Shown here: positions 19,667 to 28,710 of the stretch, one piece after another
Numbering within the stretch: the stretch's first letter is position 1
Layout of the letters: every line of letters starts with the position of its first letter
Assembly (NCBI RefSeq): GCF_000186865.1
Contig: NW_008705566.1
Span: 1,369,609-1,416,018 of the forward strand
DNA from: Aureococcus anophagefferens
Lineage: Eukaryota > Sar > Pelagophyceae > Pelagomonadales > Pelagomonadaceae
Reading direction: 5' to 3'
DNA: 46,410 nt
The notes under the pieces: model-generated
What the model was told of the DNA's origin: nothing
The model's database searches: none
Seen by the model: only the letters and a program-made list of their open reading frames with translations
Position numbers and translations under genes: made by a program

Positions 19667-22600
19667 TTATGTCCATCTATCTTGGGCGAACGCGGGCTCT
19701 TGGGGGGCGGTGGCCGGGAAGTCGCTCCGGATCCGCGCCAGCTCCGCCTCGAGCGAGCCGCGGTTTGGGCCGCCCGCGCCGTAGGGCGACGGCGGCTGCT
19801 GGCCGTAGGACGACTGGCCGTAGAGCGGCGGCGGCTGGCCGTAGGACTGGCCGTAGGACGACGCGCCGTAGGGCGGCGGCGGCGGCTGGCCGTAGGACGA
19901 CTGTTGCACGGGAGAGAGGGCGAAGGCGCCGGGCGCCATCGCCGGGGCGGCCCCCTGCCCCCCCATGTACAGCGCGCGGCCCATCTTCGGGCCGTGCTCC
20001 TTGATGAGCGCGCCGAGCGAGCGGGGTGCCGGCGGCTGCAGCGCGCCGAGCGAGTGGGGTACCGGCGGCAGCTGGTAGGACCGCGCCTGCTGGCCGTAGG
20101 ACGACGCGCCGTAGAGCGGCGGCGACGGCTGGCCGTAGGGCTGCTGGCCGTAGGGCTGCTGGCCGCGGGACAACGCGGCGGCGACGAGGCCGTTCAGAAG
20201 ATCAGCGTGGGAGCCCCCGGCCGGGAAATCGCTCCGGATCCGCGCCAGCTCCGTCTCGAGCGAGTCGCGGTTTGGGCCGCCCGCGCCGTAGGGCGACGGC
20301 GGCTGCTGGCCGTAGGGCGACGCGCCGTAGGACGGCGGCGGCTGGCCGTAGGACGGCTGACCGTAGGACGGCTGGCCGTAGGACGGCTGGCCGTAGGACG
20401 ACTGGCCGTAGGCAGATCCGGCCTCCTCGCCCGCTTTGTACAGTATGCGTCCCATCTTTGGGCCGTGCTCCTTGATGAGCGAGCCGAGCGAGCGGCGTTC
20501 CGGCGCCGCGGGCTCGAGAGGCGGCGGTCGGGCGACGGCGACCCAGGCCTCCTTCAGGCGCCGCCGACGCTCCTCCTCAGTCTCGTACTCCGACGACTCA
20601 TCATCGAAGAGCCGCTGGCCGTAGGGCTGCTGGCCGTAGGACGACGCGCCGTAGGACGACGCGCCGTAGGTCGACGACGCGTAGGTAGGGCGGACGGCGG
20701 CGGCGCGCGCCGGCGACGGCGGCGGCTGGCCGAAGGACGACTGGCCGTAGGTAGAGCGGGCGACGGCGGGTAGGTCGACCGGCGCCGGGGCCGTCTCGCC
20801 CGCTTCGTACAGTTGGCGCCCCAGTCTCGGGCCGTGCTCCTTGATGAGCGAGAAGAGCGAGCGGCGTTCCGGCGCCGCCTCCTCGGCCTCGCGCGACGTC
20901 CGAAATTGCGCCGAGCCGAGCGAGCGGTGTACCGGCGCCACCTCCAGTCTCTCTCTCGCCGACGCCTCTGCGAACGCCATGTCCGCCTTGAACGCCTCGT
21001 CCGCGGCGAAGGCGGCCTGGGTCGCCCTCAGGCGCCGCAGAAGCTCCTCGGTCGCTAGGACCTCGTCCTGCAGGGCGTCCATCGTGCCGCTGTCAGCGTC
21101 GTTGGGGACGTACGCCGCGAGCGGCGCGCCAAAGGGCGCCTGCGGGGCCGAGCCGAGCCGGTCACGCCCGAGCGGCGCGCCAAAGGGCGCCTGCGGCGGC
21201 GCGCCAAAGGACGCCTGCGGCGACGCGCCAAAGGGCGCCTGCGGCGGCGCGCCAAAGGGCGCCTGCGGGGCCGAGCCGAGCCGGTCACGCCCGGACGAGG
21301 CGCCCATGGCGTTGCTCGTGAACTCGCCCGCCGTCGACGAGTAATCCATGTTGCCGCCGGCGGCGGCCGTGGCCGGGGCAGCCCTGGCCGCAGGCGACGC
21401 CGGTGGCGCCGCGTTCAGCCGATCAGTGCGGGACGAGGGGCCAATGGCCCTGAAGTTGTCGTTCATGGCCTGGCTCTCGAACGCGCCCGCCGTCGACGGG
21501 AAATCGCGGGCCGCGGCCGGGGCCCGCGTGGCCGCACGCGGCGCGGCCGAATTGGAGCGTGGCTCGTTGAAGCTCGGATGAAGCGGGAGTTCGGCGGGCG
21601 ACGCCTGGGGCGCCGCGCCGTTTCTCGTCGAGATGCCGCCGCCGGCCGTGGCGCCCCCTTCGCGAAGGCGACCGTCAGGGCCGCGCGCGACGCGGCCGGG
21701 CGCGGGCGTGGCCGGGGCGGGCGTGTAGGTGCCGCCTGCCGCAGGCTTCCTCGTAGGAGTCCACGTAGGCGCCGGCGCCTGGCTCTGCGGCCTTGGCGGG
21801 GCGGGCGCGGCCTTGACCTGCGGCCTTGGCGGGGCGGGCGCGGCCTTGACCTGCGGCCTTGGCGGGGCGGGCGAGGCCTTGACCTGCGGCCTTGGCGGCG
21901 CGGGCGAGGCCTTGAGCTGCGGCCTTGGCGGCGCGGGCGTGGCCGGGGCGGGCGTGGCCGGGGCGAACGTAGCCGGGGCGGGCGTGGCCGAAGCCTGCCA
22001 CGTGCCGCCTTCCACAGGCGCTCTCGAAGGTTTCCACGAAGGCGCCGGCGCCTGGCTCATCCACTCAGGAGTGTCGGTCGAGGTGCTCGCGGGCTTGGGG
22101 TTGGCTTCTTTCTTGCCCTGGAACGTGCCCGCCGTCGACGCGAAGTGGTTCATGAAGCCGTCGGTCACGGCCGCGTCGGGGGTTTCCTCGGCCGGCGCGA
22201 GCCTGGCCCTGGCCGGGGCGGGCGTGGCCGGCGCGGGCGTGGCCGGGGCGGACGTGGCCGGGGTGAACGGGGCCGGGGTGGACGTGGCCGGGGTGAACGG
22301 GGCCGGGGCGGACGTGGCCGGGGTGAACGCGGCCGGGGCGGGCGTGGCCGGGGCGGGCGTGGCCGGAGCGGGCGTGGCCGAAGCCTGCCACGTGCCGCCT
22401 TCAACGGGCGCCCTCGAAGGTTTCCACGTAGGCGCCGGCGCCGCGGTCATCCACTCAGGAGTGTCGGACGAGGTGCTCTTGGGCTTGGAGTCGTTGGAGT
22501 CGTCGTCCTTCTTGCCCTTGAACGTGCCCGCCGTCGACGCGAAGTGGTTCATGAAGCCGTCGGTGACCGCCGTGTCGGGGGTATCATCGGCCTGGGCGAC

Positions 22601-25600
22601 CCTCGCCTCGAGCGCCGTACCAGACCTTCCCGTCCTGTCGGGGGCATCATCGGCCTGGCCGGGCGGCTTGGCATAGAGCGCCGTGTCGGGGGCATCATCG
22701 GCCTGGCCGGGCGGCTTGGCATAGAGCGCCGTGTCGGGGGCATCATCGGCCTGGCCGGGCGGCTTGGCATAGAGCGCCGTGTCGGGGGCATCATCGGCCT
22801 GGCCGGGCGGCTTGGCATAGAGCGCCGTACCAGACGTTCCCGGGGCGGGCGTGGCCGAAGCGGACCACGTGCCGCCTTCCACAGGCGCCCTCGAGGGTTG
22901 CCACGTAGGCGCCGGCGCCGCGGTCATCCACTCAGGAGTGTCGGACGAGGTGCTCGTGGGCTTGGAGTCGGCGTCCTTCTTGCCCTTGAACGTGCCCGCC
23001 GTCGACGCAAAGTGGTTCATGAAGCCGTCGGTGACCGCCGTGTCCGGGGTTTCCTCGGTCGGGGCGGCCCTGGCCGGGGCGGGCGTGGCCGGGGCGTACG
23101 TGGCCGGGGCGGGCGTGACCGGGGCGGGCGTGGCCGGGGCGGGCGTGGCCGAAGCGGACCACGTACCACCTTCCACAGGCGCTCTCGAAGGTTTCCACGA
23201 AGGCGCTGGCGCCTGGCTCATCCACTCAGGAGTGTCGGATGAGGTGCTCATGGGCTTGGCCGGAGGCGACGCGCTCTTGAGCTGCGGCCCCGGCGGGGGC
23301 GGCCTCGCGGGCGCGGCGGGCGCGGGCCTGGCCGGAGGCGACGCGCTCTTGATCTGCGGCCCTGGCGGGGGCGGCCTCGCGGGCGCGGCGGGCGCGGGCC
23401 TGGCCGGAGGCGACGCGCTCTTGAGCTGCGGCCCTGGCGGGGGCGGCCTCGCGGGCGTGGCGGGCGCGGGCCTGGCCGGAGGCGACGCGCTCTTGAGCTG
23501 CGGCCCTGGCGGGGGCGGCCTCGCGGGCGTGGCGGGCGCGGGCCTGGCCGGAGGCGACGCGCTCTTGAGCTGCGGCCCTGGCGGGGGCGGCCTCGCGGGC
23601 GTGGCGGGCGCGGGCCTGGCCGGAGGCGACGCGCTCTTGAGCTGCGGCCTCGGCGGGGGCGGCCTTGCGGCCTTGGCGGGCGCGGGCCTGGCGGGCGCGG
23701 CCCTGGCCGGAGGCGACGCGCCCTTGAGCTGCGGCCCTGGCGGGGGCGGCCTCGCGGCCTTGCCGGGCGCGGGCCTGGCCGGAGGCGACGCGCTCTTGAG
23801 CTGCGGCCTTGGCGGGGGCGGCCTCGCGGCCTTGCCGGGGGGCGGCCTCGTGCCCTTGGGCCTGGTGTCGCCGACGGTGCCCGTGAACGCGCCCCCGAAG
23901 CCCGGCGCCTTGCCCCTGCCGCCGGCGCCGCCGCGCGCGCCTCGCGCCGCCTTTGGCGGCATCGCGCCCCCCCGCCCGGGAGGGCGCGGCGGCGGGGCCC
24001 GCGCGCCCGGCGGCGGGGCCCGCGCGCCGAGCGGCCGCTTGAAGTCGGCGGTCGAGGTCTCGTAGAAGTTGTTCTGCAGGCCCGGGCTGCGGCTGCGCCG
24101 CGCGTCGTCGATCGCGGGCGGCGACACGCCCTGGCGGGCCGCCTCGCGCTCGAAGGCGGCCCTGCGCTCCGCCGCGGCGGCCTTGGCGGGGGCGGCCGCG
24201 GCCGCGCGGGCCGCCTCGCGGGCGGCGGAACCAGATTGTTGCAAGTTGCGCTCCGCCACGCTTCTGTCCCTGCCCTTGAACGCGCCCACCGTCGCCGCGA
24301 AGTGGTCCATCGAGCCACCGGCCGCGGCCGCGGCCTCGGCGGCCGCGGCCGCGCGGGCCGCCTCGCGGGCGGCGGAACCAGATTGGAAGGCGGTTCGAAC
24401 CTCCGCCTCGCTTCTGTCCATGCCCTTGACCGCGCCCACCGTCGACGTGAAGTGGTCCATCGAGCCACCGGCCGCGGCCTTGGCGGCGGCCGCGGCCGCG
24501 CGGGCCGCCTCGCGGGCGGCGGAACCAGATTGCAAGGCGGTTCGAACCTCCTGCCCGGACCGATCGTTTCGGACGAGGGGCTGCGGCCTTGGCGGGGGCG
24601 GCCTTGCGGCCCTGGCGGGGGCGGCCCTGGCGGGGGCGGCCCTGGGCGGGGGGCGCCTGGCCGCGGGCGACGCCCGCGGCGGCGCGCTCCTGGCCGCAGG
24701 CGACGCCCGCGGCGGCGCGCTGAGCCTGCCAGGACGAGCTGCTCGCGGCGGGGGCACTTGGAGTTGCCGTCCTTGGCGAGGCCCGGACGAGGTGCTCCTG
24801 GCCTCGAACGCGCCCGCCGGCGGCGGCCTTGGCGAGGTGGCGCGCGGCGGCGGCAGCCGCTGGCCCGCGCGCGCGTCCGGGCGTGGCGGCGGCAGCCGCT
24901 GAACCGCGCGCGTGTCCCGCGCGAAGGCGTCCAAGGATCCGGCGACGCGGCCGCCGAGCGGCGGCACGTAGCCCGGCGCCTTCGCCACGGCCTTCGCGTA
25001 GGCCTTCGCCGCGGCCTCCAGCTCCACCTCCGCCGCGGCCTCGGCCACCCCCGGGGGGAGCCGCGCGTCCGCCGCGGCCTTCGCGTCCGCCGCGGCCTTC
25101 ATCCGCGCGAAGCCGCGTTCCACGCTCGGGCGGAGCCGCGCGACGCCGGCCTTCAGGTGCGCGAAGGGGCGCGCCGCCATCGGGGACAGCCGCGCGATGC
25201 GAATGGCCTTCGCGTCCGCCGCAGCCCGCGCGTACGCCTTCTCGATGACGTGCGGGAAGTTGCGCGCCACCTTCGAGCGGAGCCGATTGACGCGAACGCG
25301 CCGCTCGCGGTCCACCGCGGTCTGCAGGACCGCCGCAGCCTTCGCCTCGCGCGCATCCTCTTCCGCGACCGCAGCCCTCGCGTCCGCGGCAGCCTGCGCC
25401 TCCGTCGCCGCGTACACGTGCGGGAAGCGGCTCGCCACCTTCGGGCGGAGCCGCGCGACGCGCATGCGCCGCTCGCGGTCCGCCGCGGTCTTCAGGACCG
25501 CCGCGCCCTTCGCGATCGCCTGAGCCTCTTCCGCGGCCGCTGTGGCCACCGTGGCCTTCGTGTCCGCCGCGGCCTTCGCCCTCAACCAGGCCTCCTCCCC

Positions 25601-26581
25601 GCGCGGCCCTTCCACGGCGTATGCGAGAGCCCTGGCCTCCATCGCCGCGGCCTCCGCCTCGTACGCGGCCTCGTCCGCGGCCCGTCCGGCCATCGTGGCC
25701 CTCGCGTCCGCGGCCTTGGCCTTTCTTGAAGCCTCAGAAGCGCCGCGCATCCCGGCCACCAGCGAGCCTCTGGCGCCGCGGCCGGCGGAACCGGAGAGCC
25801 AGGCGGCTCTACCCTTCGCCTGCTTGGACTTGCTTCGGTCCTTGCCCCCGATGAGGCCCGCGATGGACGGGGTGGCGGGGGCGGCCCTGGCCGCGGGGGC
25901 GGCGGGGGCGGCCCTGGGCGCGGCTTCGCGAAGGCGGCCGTCGGGGCCGCGCTCGACGCCCGAGGCCTTGCGCGCCTTGGCGGGGCCGGAACCGGAGAGC
26001 CAGTTGGCTCTGCGCTCCGCCTGCTCGGACTTGTTTCGGCCCCTGCCCTTGACGAGGCCCGCGTCGGACGCGTAGCGGCCATTGGCGCGGCCGGCCGCGG
26101 CGGGGGCGTAGGAAGAACCGCTCCCGAAGAAGCCGCCGAACATGTTGGCCCCGAACGTCTCCGCCGCGGCGACGGCGTCACCCGTCGGCGCCCACTGGTC
26201 GCCGCCGCTGTAGGCGGGGGCGGCCCGGGCCGGGGCGGCCCGAGCCGGGGCGGCCCTGGCCGGAGCGGCCCTGCCCGCGTCGTACGCCCGCGGCGCCGCG
26301 CTCAGCCCGGTCCAGTCTCTCACGACGGCCGCCAATGTCTCCGCCGCGGCGACGGCGCCACCCGTCGGCGTCCACCCGTCTATGTAGCGGCCGTCGGAGC
26401 GGATCGCGTCGAGGCTGTCAGAGCGCATCGCCTGGCCCGGCACGTACGTGCCGTCGACCGAGGCGACGGGCGGCTGCTCTGCGAGAAACGTGCTGCGCAG
26501 GGCCTTGAGGGCCAGCTGCGTCGTCGGAGGGGTCGTGAAGGCCGCGACGGCCGCGCTGAGCGCGCAGAGCCGAAGAGCCAT
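19667..26581 (-). CDS. Giant low-complexity modular repeat protein with possible plastid presequence
   Basis: A single open frame of 2,304 residues from the ATG at 26581; an in-frame ATG at 26647 adds 22 polar residues and would bury the presequence. The start, MALRLCALSAAVAAFTTPP, is a signal peptide with an A-F junction like the stramenopile plastid ASAFAP motif. The rest is predicted disordered and built from modules. There are Ala-rich basic helices with RLRPKVA-x-FPHV repeats; about eight copies of a 24-residue PPPPGPQLKSASPPARPAPA unit; four 16-residue TALYAKPPGQADDAPD units; PAPAT tracts; five copies of [ST]Wx-P-[ST]-R followed by GGT[WY]; recurring F-x-STxG-x-F-x-G motifs; PQAPFGAP runs; SYGQ-rich tails; and three copies of SL-x-LIKEHGPxxGR-x-LY. 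The plus strand is also open in places but is a shadow. No known family is recognised. Options: pyrenoid or plastid linker, or Hyp-rich surface glycoprotein. Confidence 0.75.
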   Translation of the reverse strand: MALRLCALSAAVAAFTTPPTTQLALKALRSTFLAEQPPVASVDGTYVPGQAMRSDSLDAIRSDGRYIDGWTPTGGAVAAAETLAAVVRDWTGLSAAPRAYDAGRAAPARAAPARAAPARAAPAYSGGDQWAPTGDAVAAAETFGANMFGGFFGSGSSYAPAAAGRANGRYASDAGLVKGRGRNKSEQAERRANWLSGSGPAKARKASGVERGPDGRLREAAPRAAPAAPAARAAPATPSIAGLIGGKDRSKSKQAKGRAAWLSGSAGRGARGSLVAGMRGASEASRKAKAADARATMAGRAADEAAYEAEAAAMEARALAYAVEGPRGEEAWLRAKAAADTKATVATAAAEEAQAIAKGAAVLKTAADRERRMRVARLRPKVASRFPHVYAATEAQAAADARAAVAEEDAREAKAAAVLQTAVDRERRVRVNRLRSKVARNFPHVIEKAYARAAADAKAIRIARLSPMAARPFAHLKAGVARLRPSVERGFARMKAAADAKAAADARLPPGVAEAAAEVELEAAAKAYAKAVAKAPGYVPPLGGRVAGSLDAFARDTRAVQRLPPPRPDARAGQRLPPPRATSPRPPPAGAFEARSTSSGPRQGRQLQVPPPRAARPGRLSAPPRASPAARSAPPRASPAARRPPPRAAPARAAPARAARPPPPRPQPLVRNDRSGQEVRTALQSGSAAREAARAAAAAAKAAAGGSMDHFTSTVGAVKGMDRSEAEVRTAFQSGSAAREAARAAAAAEAAAAAGGSMDHFAATVGAFKGRDRSVAERNLQQSGSAAREAARAAAAAPAKAAAAERRAAFEREAARQGVSPPAIDDARRSRSPGLQNNFYETSTADFKRPLGARAPPPGARAPPPRPPGRGGAMPPKAARGARGGAGGRGKAPGFGGAFTGTVGDTRPKGTRPPPGKAARPPPPRPQLKSASPPARPAPGKAARPPPPGPQLKGASPPARAAPARPAPAKAARPPPPRPQLKSASPPARPAPATPARPPPPGPQLKSASPPARPAPATPARPPPPGPQLKSASPPARPAPATPARPPPPGPQLKSASPPARPAPAAPARPPPPGPQIKSASPPARPAPAAPARPPPPGPQLKSASPPAKPMSTSSDTPEWMSQAPAPSWKPSRAPVEGGTWSASATPAPATPAPVTPAPATYAPATPAPARAAPTEETPDTAVTDGFMNHFASTAGTFKGKKDADSKPTSTSSDTPEWMTAAPAPTWQPSRAPVEGGTWSASATPAPGTSGTALYAKPPGQADDAPDTALYAKPPGQADDAPDTALYAKPPGQADDAPDTALYAKPPGQADDAPDRTGRSGTALEARVAQADDTPDTAVTDGFMNHFASTAGTFKGKKDDDSNDSKPKSTSSDTPEWMTAAPAPTWKPSRAPVEGGTWQASATPAPATPAPATPAPAAFTPATSAPAPFTPATSTPAPFTPATSAPATPAPATPAPARARLAPAEETPDAAVTDGFMNHFASTAGTFQGKKEANPKPASTSTDTPEWMSQAPAPSWKPSRAPVEGGTWQASATPAPATFAPATPAPATPAPPRPQLKASPAPPRPQVKASPAPPRPQVKAAPAPPRPQVKAAPAPPRPQSQAPAPTWTPTRKPAAGGTYTPAPATPAPGRVARGPDGRLREGGATAGGGISTRNGAAPQASPAELPLHPSFNEPRSNSAAPRAATRAPAAARDFPSTAGAFESQAMNDNFRAIGPSSRTDRLNAAPPASPAARAAPATAAAGGNMDYSSTAGEFTSNAMGASSGRDRLGSAPQAPFGAPPQAPFGASPQASFGAPPQAPFGAPLGRDRLGSAPQAPFGAPLAAYVPNDADSGTMDALQDEVLATEELLRRLRATQAAFAADEAFKADMAFAEASARERLEVAPVHRSLGSAQFRTSREAEEAAPERRSLFSLIKEHGPRLGRQLYEAGETAPAPVDLPAVARSTYGQSSFGQPPPSPARAAAVRPTYASSTYGASSYGASSYGQQPYGQRLFDDESSEYETEEERRRRLKEAWVAVARPPPLEPAAPERRSLGSLIKEHGPKMGRILYKAGEEAGSAYGQSSYGQPSYGQPSYGQPSYGQPPPSYGASPYGQQPPSPYGAGGPNRDSLETELARIRSDFPAGGSHADLLNGLVAAALSRGQQPYGQQPYGQPSPPLYGASSYGQQARSYQLPPVPHSLGALQPPAPRSLGALIKEHGPKMGRALYMGGQGAAPAMAPGAFALSPVQQSSYGQPPPPPYGASSYGQSYGQPPPLYGQSSYGQQPPSPYGAGGPNRGSLEAELARIRSDFPATAPQEPAFAQDRWT
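19790..20760. repeat. SYGQ/PPYGAS-coding tandem repeats
   Basis: Repeats of about 15-30 bp built on GGCCGTAGGACGAC and GGCCGTAGGGCTGC (plus strand). On the minus strand they encode runs such as SYGQPSYGQPSYGQPP, in several blocks separated by the three KEHG modules. Prion-like Tyr/Gln/Gly composition. Confidence 0.85.
21115..21295. repeat. APFGAPPQ-coding tandem repeats
   Basis: Units of about 24-27 bp (GGCGCGCCAAAGGGCGCCTGC) repeated five to six times, with a longer flanking duplication containing GCCGAGCCGAGCCGGTCACG. Part of the giant repeat protein. Confidence 0.85.
22636..22830. repeat. Near-perfect 48-bp tandem repeat, four copies
   Basis: The block beginning GGGGGCATCATCGGCCTGGC recurs at 22639, 22687, 22735 and 22783, exactly 48 bp apart and almost without mismatches. 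It encodes the 16-residue unit TALYAKPPGQADDAPD. The uniformity suggests recent expansion and likely length polymorphism. Confidence 0.92.
23261..23850. repeat. About eight copies of a 72-bp tandem repeat
   Basis: CGGAGGCGACGCGCTCTTGA recurs about every 72 bp, encoding a 24-residue Pro/Ala-rich unit with a single basic-hydrophobic core (QLKSASPP). Copies near 23700-23850 are more divergent. Part of the giant repeat protein. Confidence 0.88.
24170..24560. repeat. SGSAAREAARAAAA-coding repeats
   Basis: Three copies of a segment of about 110-130 bp encoding a DRS-containing lead-in, QSGSAAREAARAAAA and M-DHF-x-x-TVGA. They include the repeated DNA GCGGGCGGCGGAACCAGATT at about 24217, 24367 and 24517. 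Confidence 0.85.
25080..25560. repeat. Degenerate Ala-rich RLRPKVA-FPHV helical repeats
   Basis: Four to five diverged units of about 100-160 bp encode ADAKA/AAADARA followed by R-x-RLRPKVA-R-x-FPHV. More diverged than the Pro-rich blocks, so probably older. Confidence 0.7.
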
Positions 26582-26665
26582 GCTCTTGATCGGCTTCGCG
26601 GTACGTGACTGTGACGTTTTTTGTCGAACGTTCGGTTTGTTGAACATTTCAACTTAACAATTTTA

Positions 26666-28660
26666 TCACGGCACGAGCTCGAACTCGACGACGTCGGCGC
26701 CGGCGAGGGGGGAGCCCGTGTCCAGGGGCGTCGGCGTGCCCAGGCTGAACGCGACGACGGCGGGGCTGCCCGGGGGCTTCCCCTCCGGCGCTTCGCGGAC
26801 GTCGGGCAGCGCGCGCGGCACCTCGGGCTCCGCGGGCGTCGCGCGGAGGAGCTCGGGCGTGTCCGGCTCCGCGGGCGTCGCGCGGAGGAGCTCGGGCGTG
26901 TCCGGCTCGGAGGGCGACGGCGGCTCCGGCGGCCGCGCCGCGGCCGCGGGCGCGGTCGCGGCGACCTTCAGGGCGCCCTTGGGCGCCTTGAAGGTCGACA
27001 CGCCGAGGACGGCGTGGCGCACGGCGGCCCAGCGCGCCTTCGTCGCCGTCCGCTGGCGGTCCAGGCACAGCGACGTCCACGCGTCCTTGGACGCGAGCCG
27101 GAGGCTCTTGGACCGCGCGAGCTTCGAGAACCAGAGCGAGTCGAGCGCCTCCGCGGGCGTGGGCCGCTGGGCCGGGTCCCGCGCGACGAGGTCGCGCACG
27201 AGCGCGCGCGCCGCGACCGAGCAGCCGTCGAAGTCGGGCCCGTCGAGCGTGTCCGCCGGGTCCTCCTCGAGCGTCTCCGGCAGCACGCCCGCGAGCATGA
27301 CGTACAAGACCATGCCCAGCGAGTAGAGGTCCGACGCGTGGCCGTAGCCCGGCCCGTCCGGCGTCGAGTTCACGACCTCGGGCGCCGCGTACTGCGGCGT
27401 GCCCGCGACGACGCGCAGGACCTCGCCCGGCGGCAGCGCGCAGGCCAGCCCGAAGTCGCCGACCTTGAGCACGTCCTCGTCCGGGTCGCCCGGCGCCTCG
27501 AGGTAGAGGATGTTCTCCGGCTTGAGGTCGCGGTGCACCTGTGTGGAAATGATCGAAGCACGGCAGAGGAAATCGTGTCGAAGCCGTTCGAGTACGGTCA
27601 CATTCAAGTCGAGTTGAATAATTTTGGTTTCCCGCCCGGCGGCGCGCGACGTCGAGCGCGTGGCAGTGCGCGACGGCGTCGAGGAGCTGCGCCGTCGCGA
27701 CGCGCGCGTCGCGCTCCGGCAGCCGCCCCGACGCCACGATGCGATCGAAGAGGTCGCCGCCGCGGCAGAGGTCCAGGACCACGGAGAGCTTCGAGCCGCT
27801 GAGGTAGCAGTCGTAGACGTTGAGCACGTTCGCGTGGCCCCGCAACCTCCGCATGGCCTCGACCTCGGCCACGAGCCCCGCGGACACGCCGGCGTCGTGG
27901 CGGCTCAGGTCCACGACCTTGATGGCGCGCTCGGCGCCGTCCTCCTCCGCGGGCCGCGCGGAGAAGACCTCGGCGAACTGGCCGTCGCCGAGGAACGCGC
28001 CGAGCGCGTAGTGCGCGTCCGGCGGCGCCAGCGTGATGCCGCTCAGCTTCTTGAGCGGCGCGACGAGCCGCGCGTTGCACGTCGCCACGAGCGCGTCGAA
28101 GGTCGGCGCGTCGATGCCGAAGCACGCGACGGCGCCGACTGCGCGCACGGACGCGGACCGCGGCGCGTCATAGAGCAGCGCGAGCTCGCCGAAGTAGCCT
28201 AATGATGACGCGTTTGGTCTATCCTCCCAACAACAAAAGACGCCGGGGCCGCGCCGCCCGCGGGGATCTCCTTGACCTTGCCGACGCCGTCGAGCTCGAT
28301 CGCGCAGGAGCCGGCTCTGATGATGTAGAAGCGGTCGCCCTCGGCGCCCTGGGGGAAGATGACCTCGTCCGGCTCGAAGCGCTCCTCGACCATGGCGTCG
28401 ACGAACCGGTAGACCTCGTCGACCGTGAGGCCCTTGAGGAAGAAGAGCTGGCGCACGACGCCGGCGACGAGGGCGTAGTTGGCCTCGCGGCCGGCATCGT
28501 CGTCGCGGATGATCGACGTCGGCGAGTCGTTCTGCGCGACGCACGCGCCGTCCGGCTCCGGCGCCGGGAGCGCCGCCTCGAAGCTCGCCATGGCGGGTGG
28601 CAGCCCAATGTTACAGGACGCCGAGCCGCAGAGCCAAAGCGACAACGCGGGGCGTTTCAT
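26666..28660 (-). CDS. Protein kinase with N-terminal cyclic-nucleotide-binding domain (PKG-like architecture)
   Basis: The three-exon model (28255-28660, 27648-28198, 26666-27538) gives 609 residues; an alternative start is the ATG at 28591. A single cyclic-nucleotide-binding domain (about residues 55-190) shows FEPDEVIFPQGAEGDRFYII and the phosphate cassette YFGELALLYDAPRSASV. The kinase domain follows: GDGQFAEVF glycine loop, AIKVVD lysine, EVEAMRRL glutamate, VHRDLKPEN catalytic loop, GDFGLA, and GTPQYAAPEVV. GGDLFDRI and the overall sequence look more like CaMK/CDPK than AGC kinases, so this may be an independent PKG-like fusion. A degraded introner lies immediately before VHRD. The other intron (28199-28254, 56 nt, inferred GC-AG) cuts the phosphate cassette. 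The Pro-rich tail has a repeated DTPELLRATPAEP. The 84-bp gap to the downstream gene on the same strand is very short. Confidence 0.83.
27539..27639 (-). mobile_element. Introner E, short decayed family-2 copy in the kinase gene
   Basis: A 101-bp element. Its 3' end (ATTTCCACACAG) and interior (AAACCAAAATTATTCAACTC and CGTACTCGAACGGCTTCGA, gene strand) match introner D, but about 100 bp of the other half is missing and the 5' inverted repeat has changed to CCGGGCGGGAAACC. The flanking octamers, GCGCGCCG upstream and GTGCACCG downstream, match at 6 of 8 positions. The intron is probably 27539-27647 with a GC donor, giving the standard five-residue spacing HCH-ALDVV-HRD. A GT donor three bases earlier is also in frame but gives four. 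Confidence 0.75.
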
Positions 28661-28710
28661 TTCTTGAAGTTTTCAGGTGCCCTTCAAGGACGCGTATATT
28701 GAACTTCGCG

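Noticed and set aside
22636..23850. CRISPR-like regularly spaced repeats
   Set aside because: Units are contiguous, in-frame coding repeats without unique spacers, inside a eukaryotic gene.
21578..24065. Repetitive plus-strand frames over the giant repeat gene (Gly/Arg-rich and GAGVAGAGVAGA-like)
   Set aside because: They result from repeats whose unit is a multiple of 3, so every frame stays open. Only the minus frame spans the full 7 kb and begins with a presequence.
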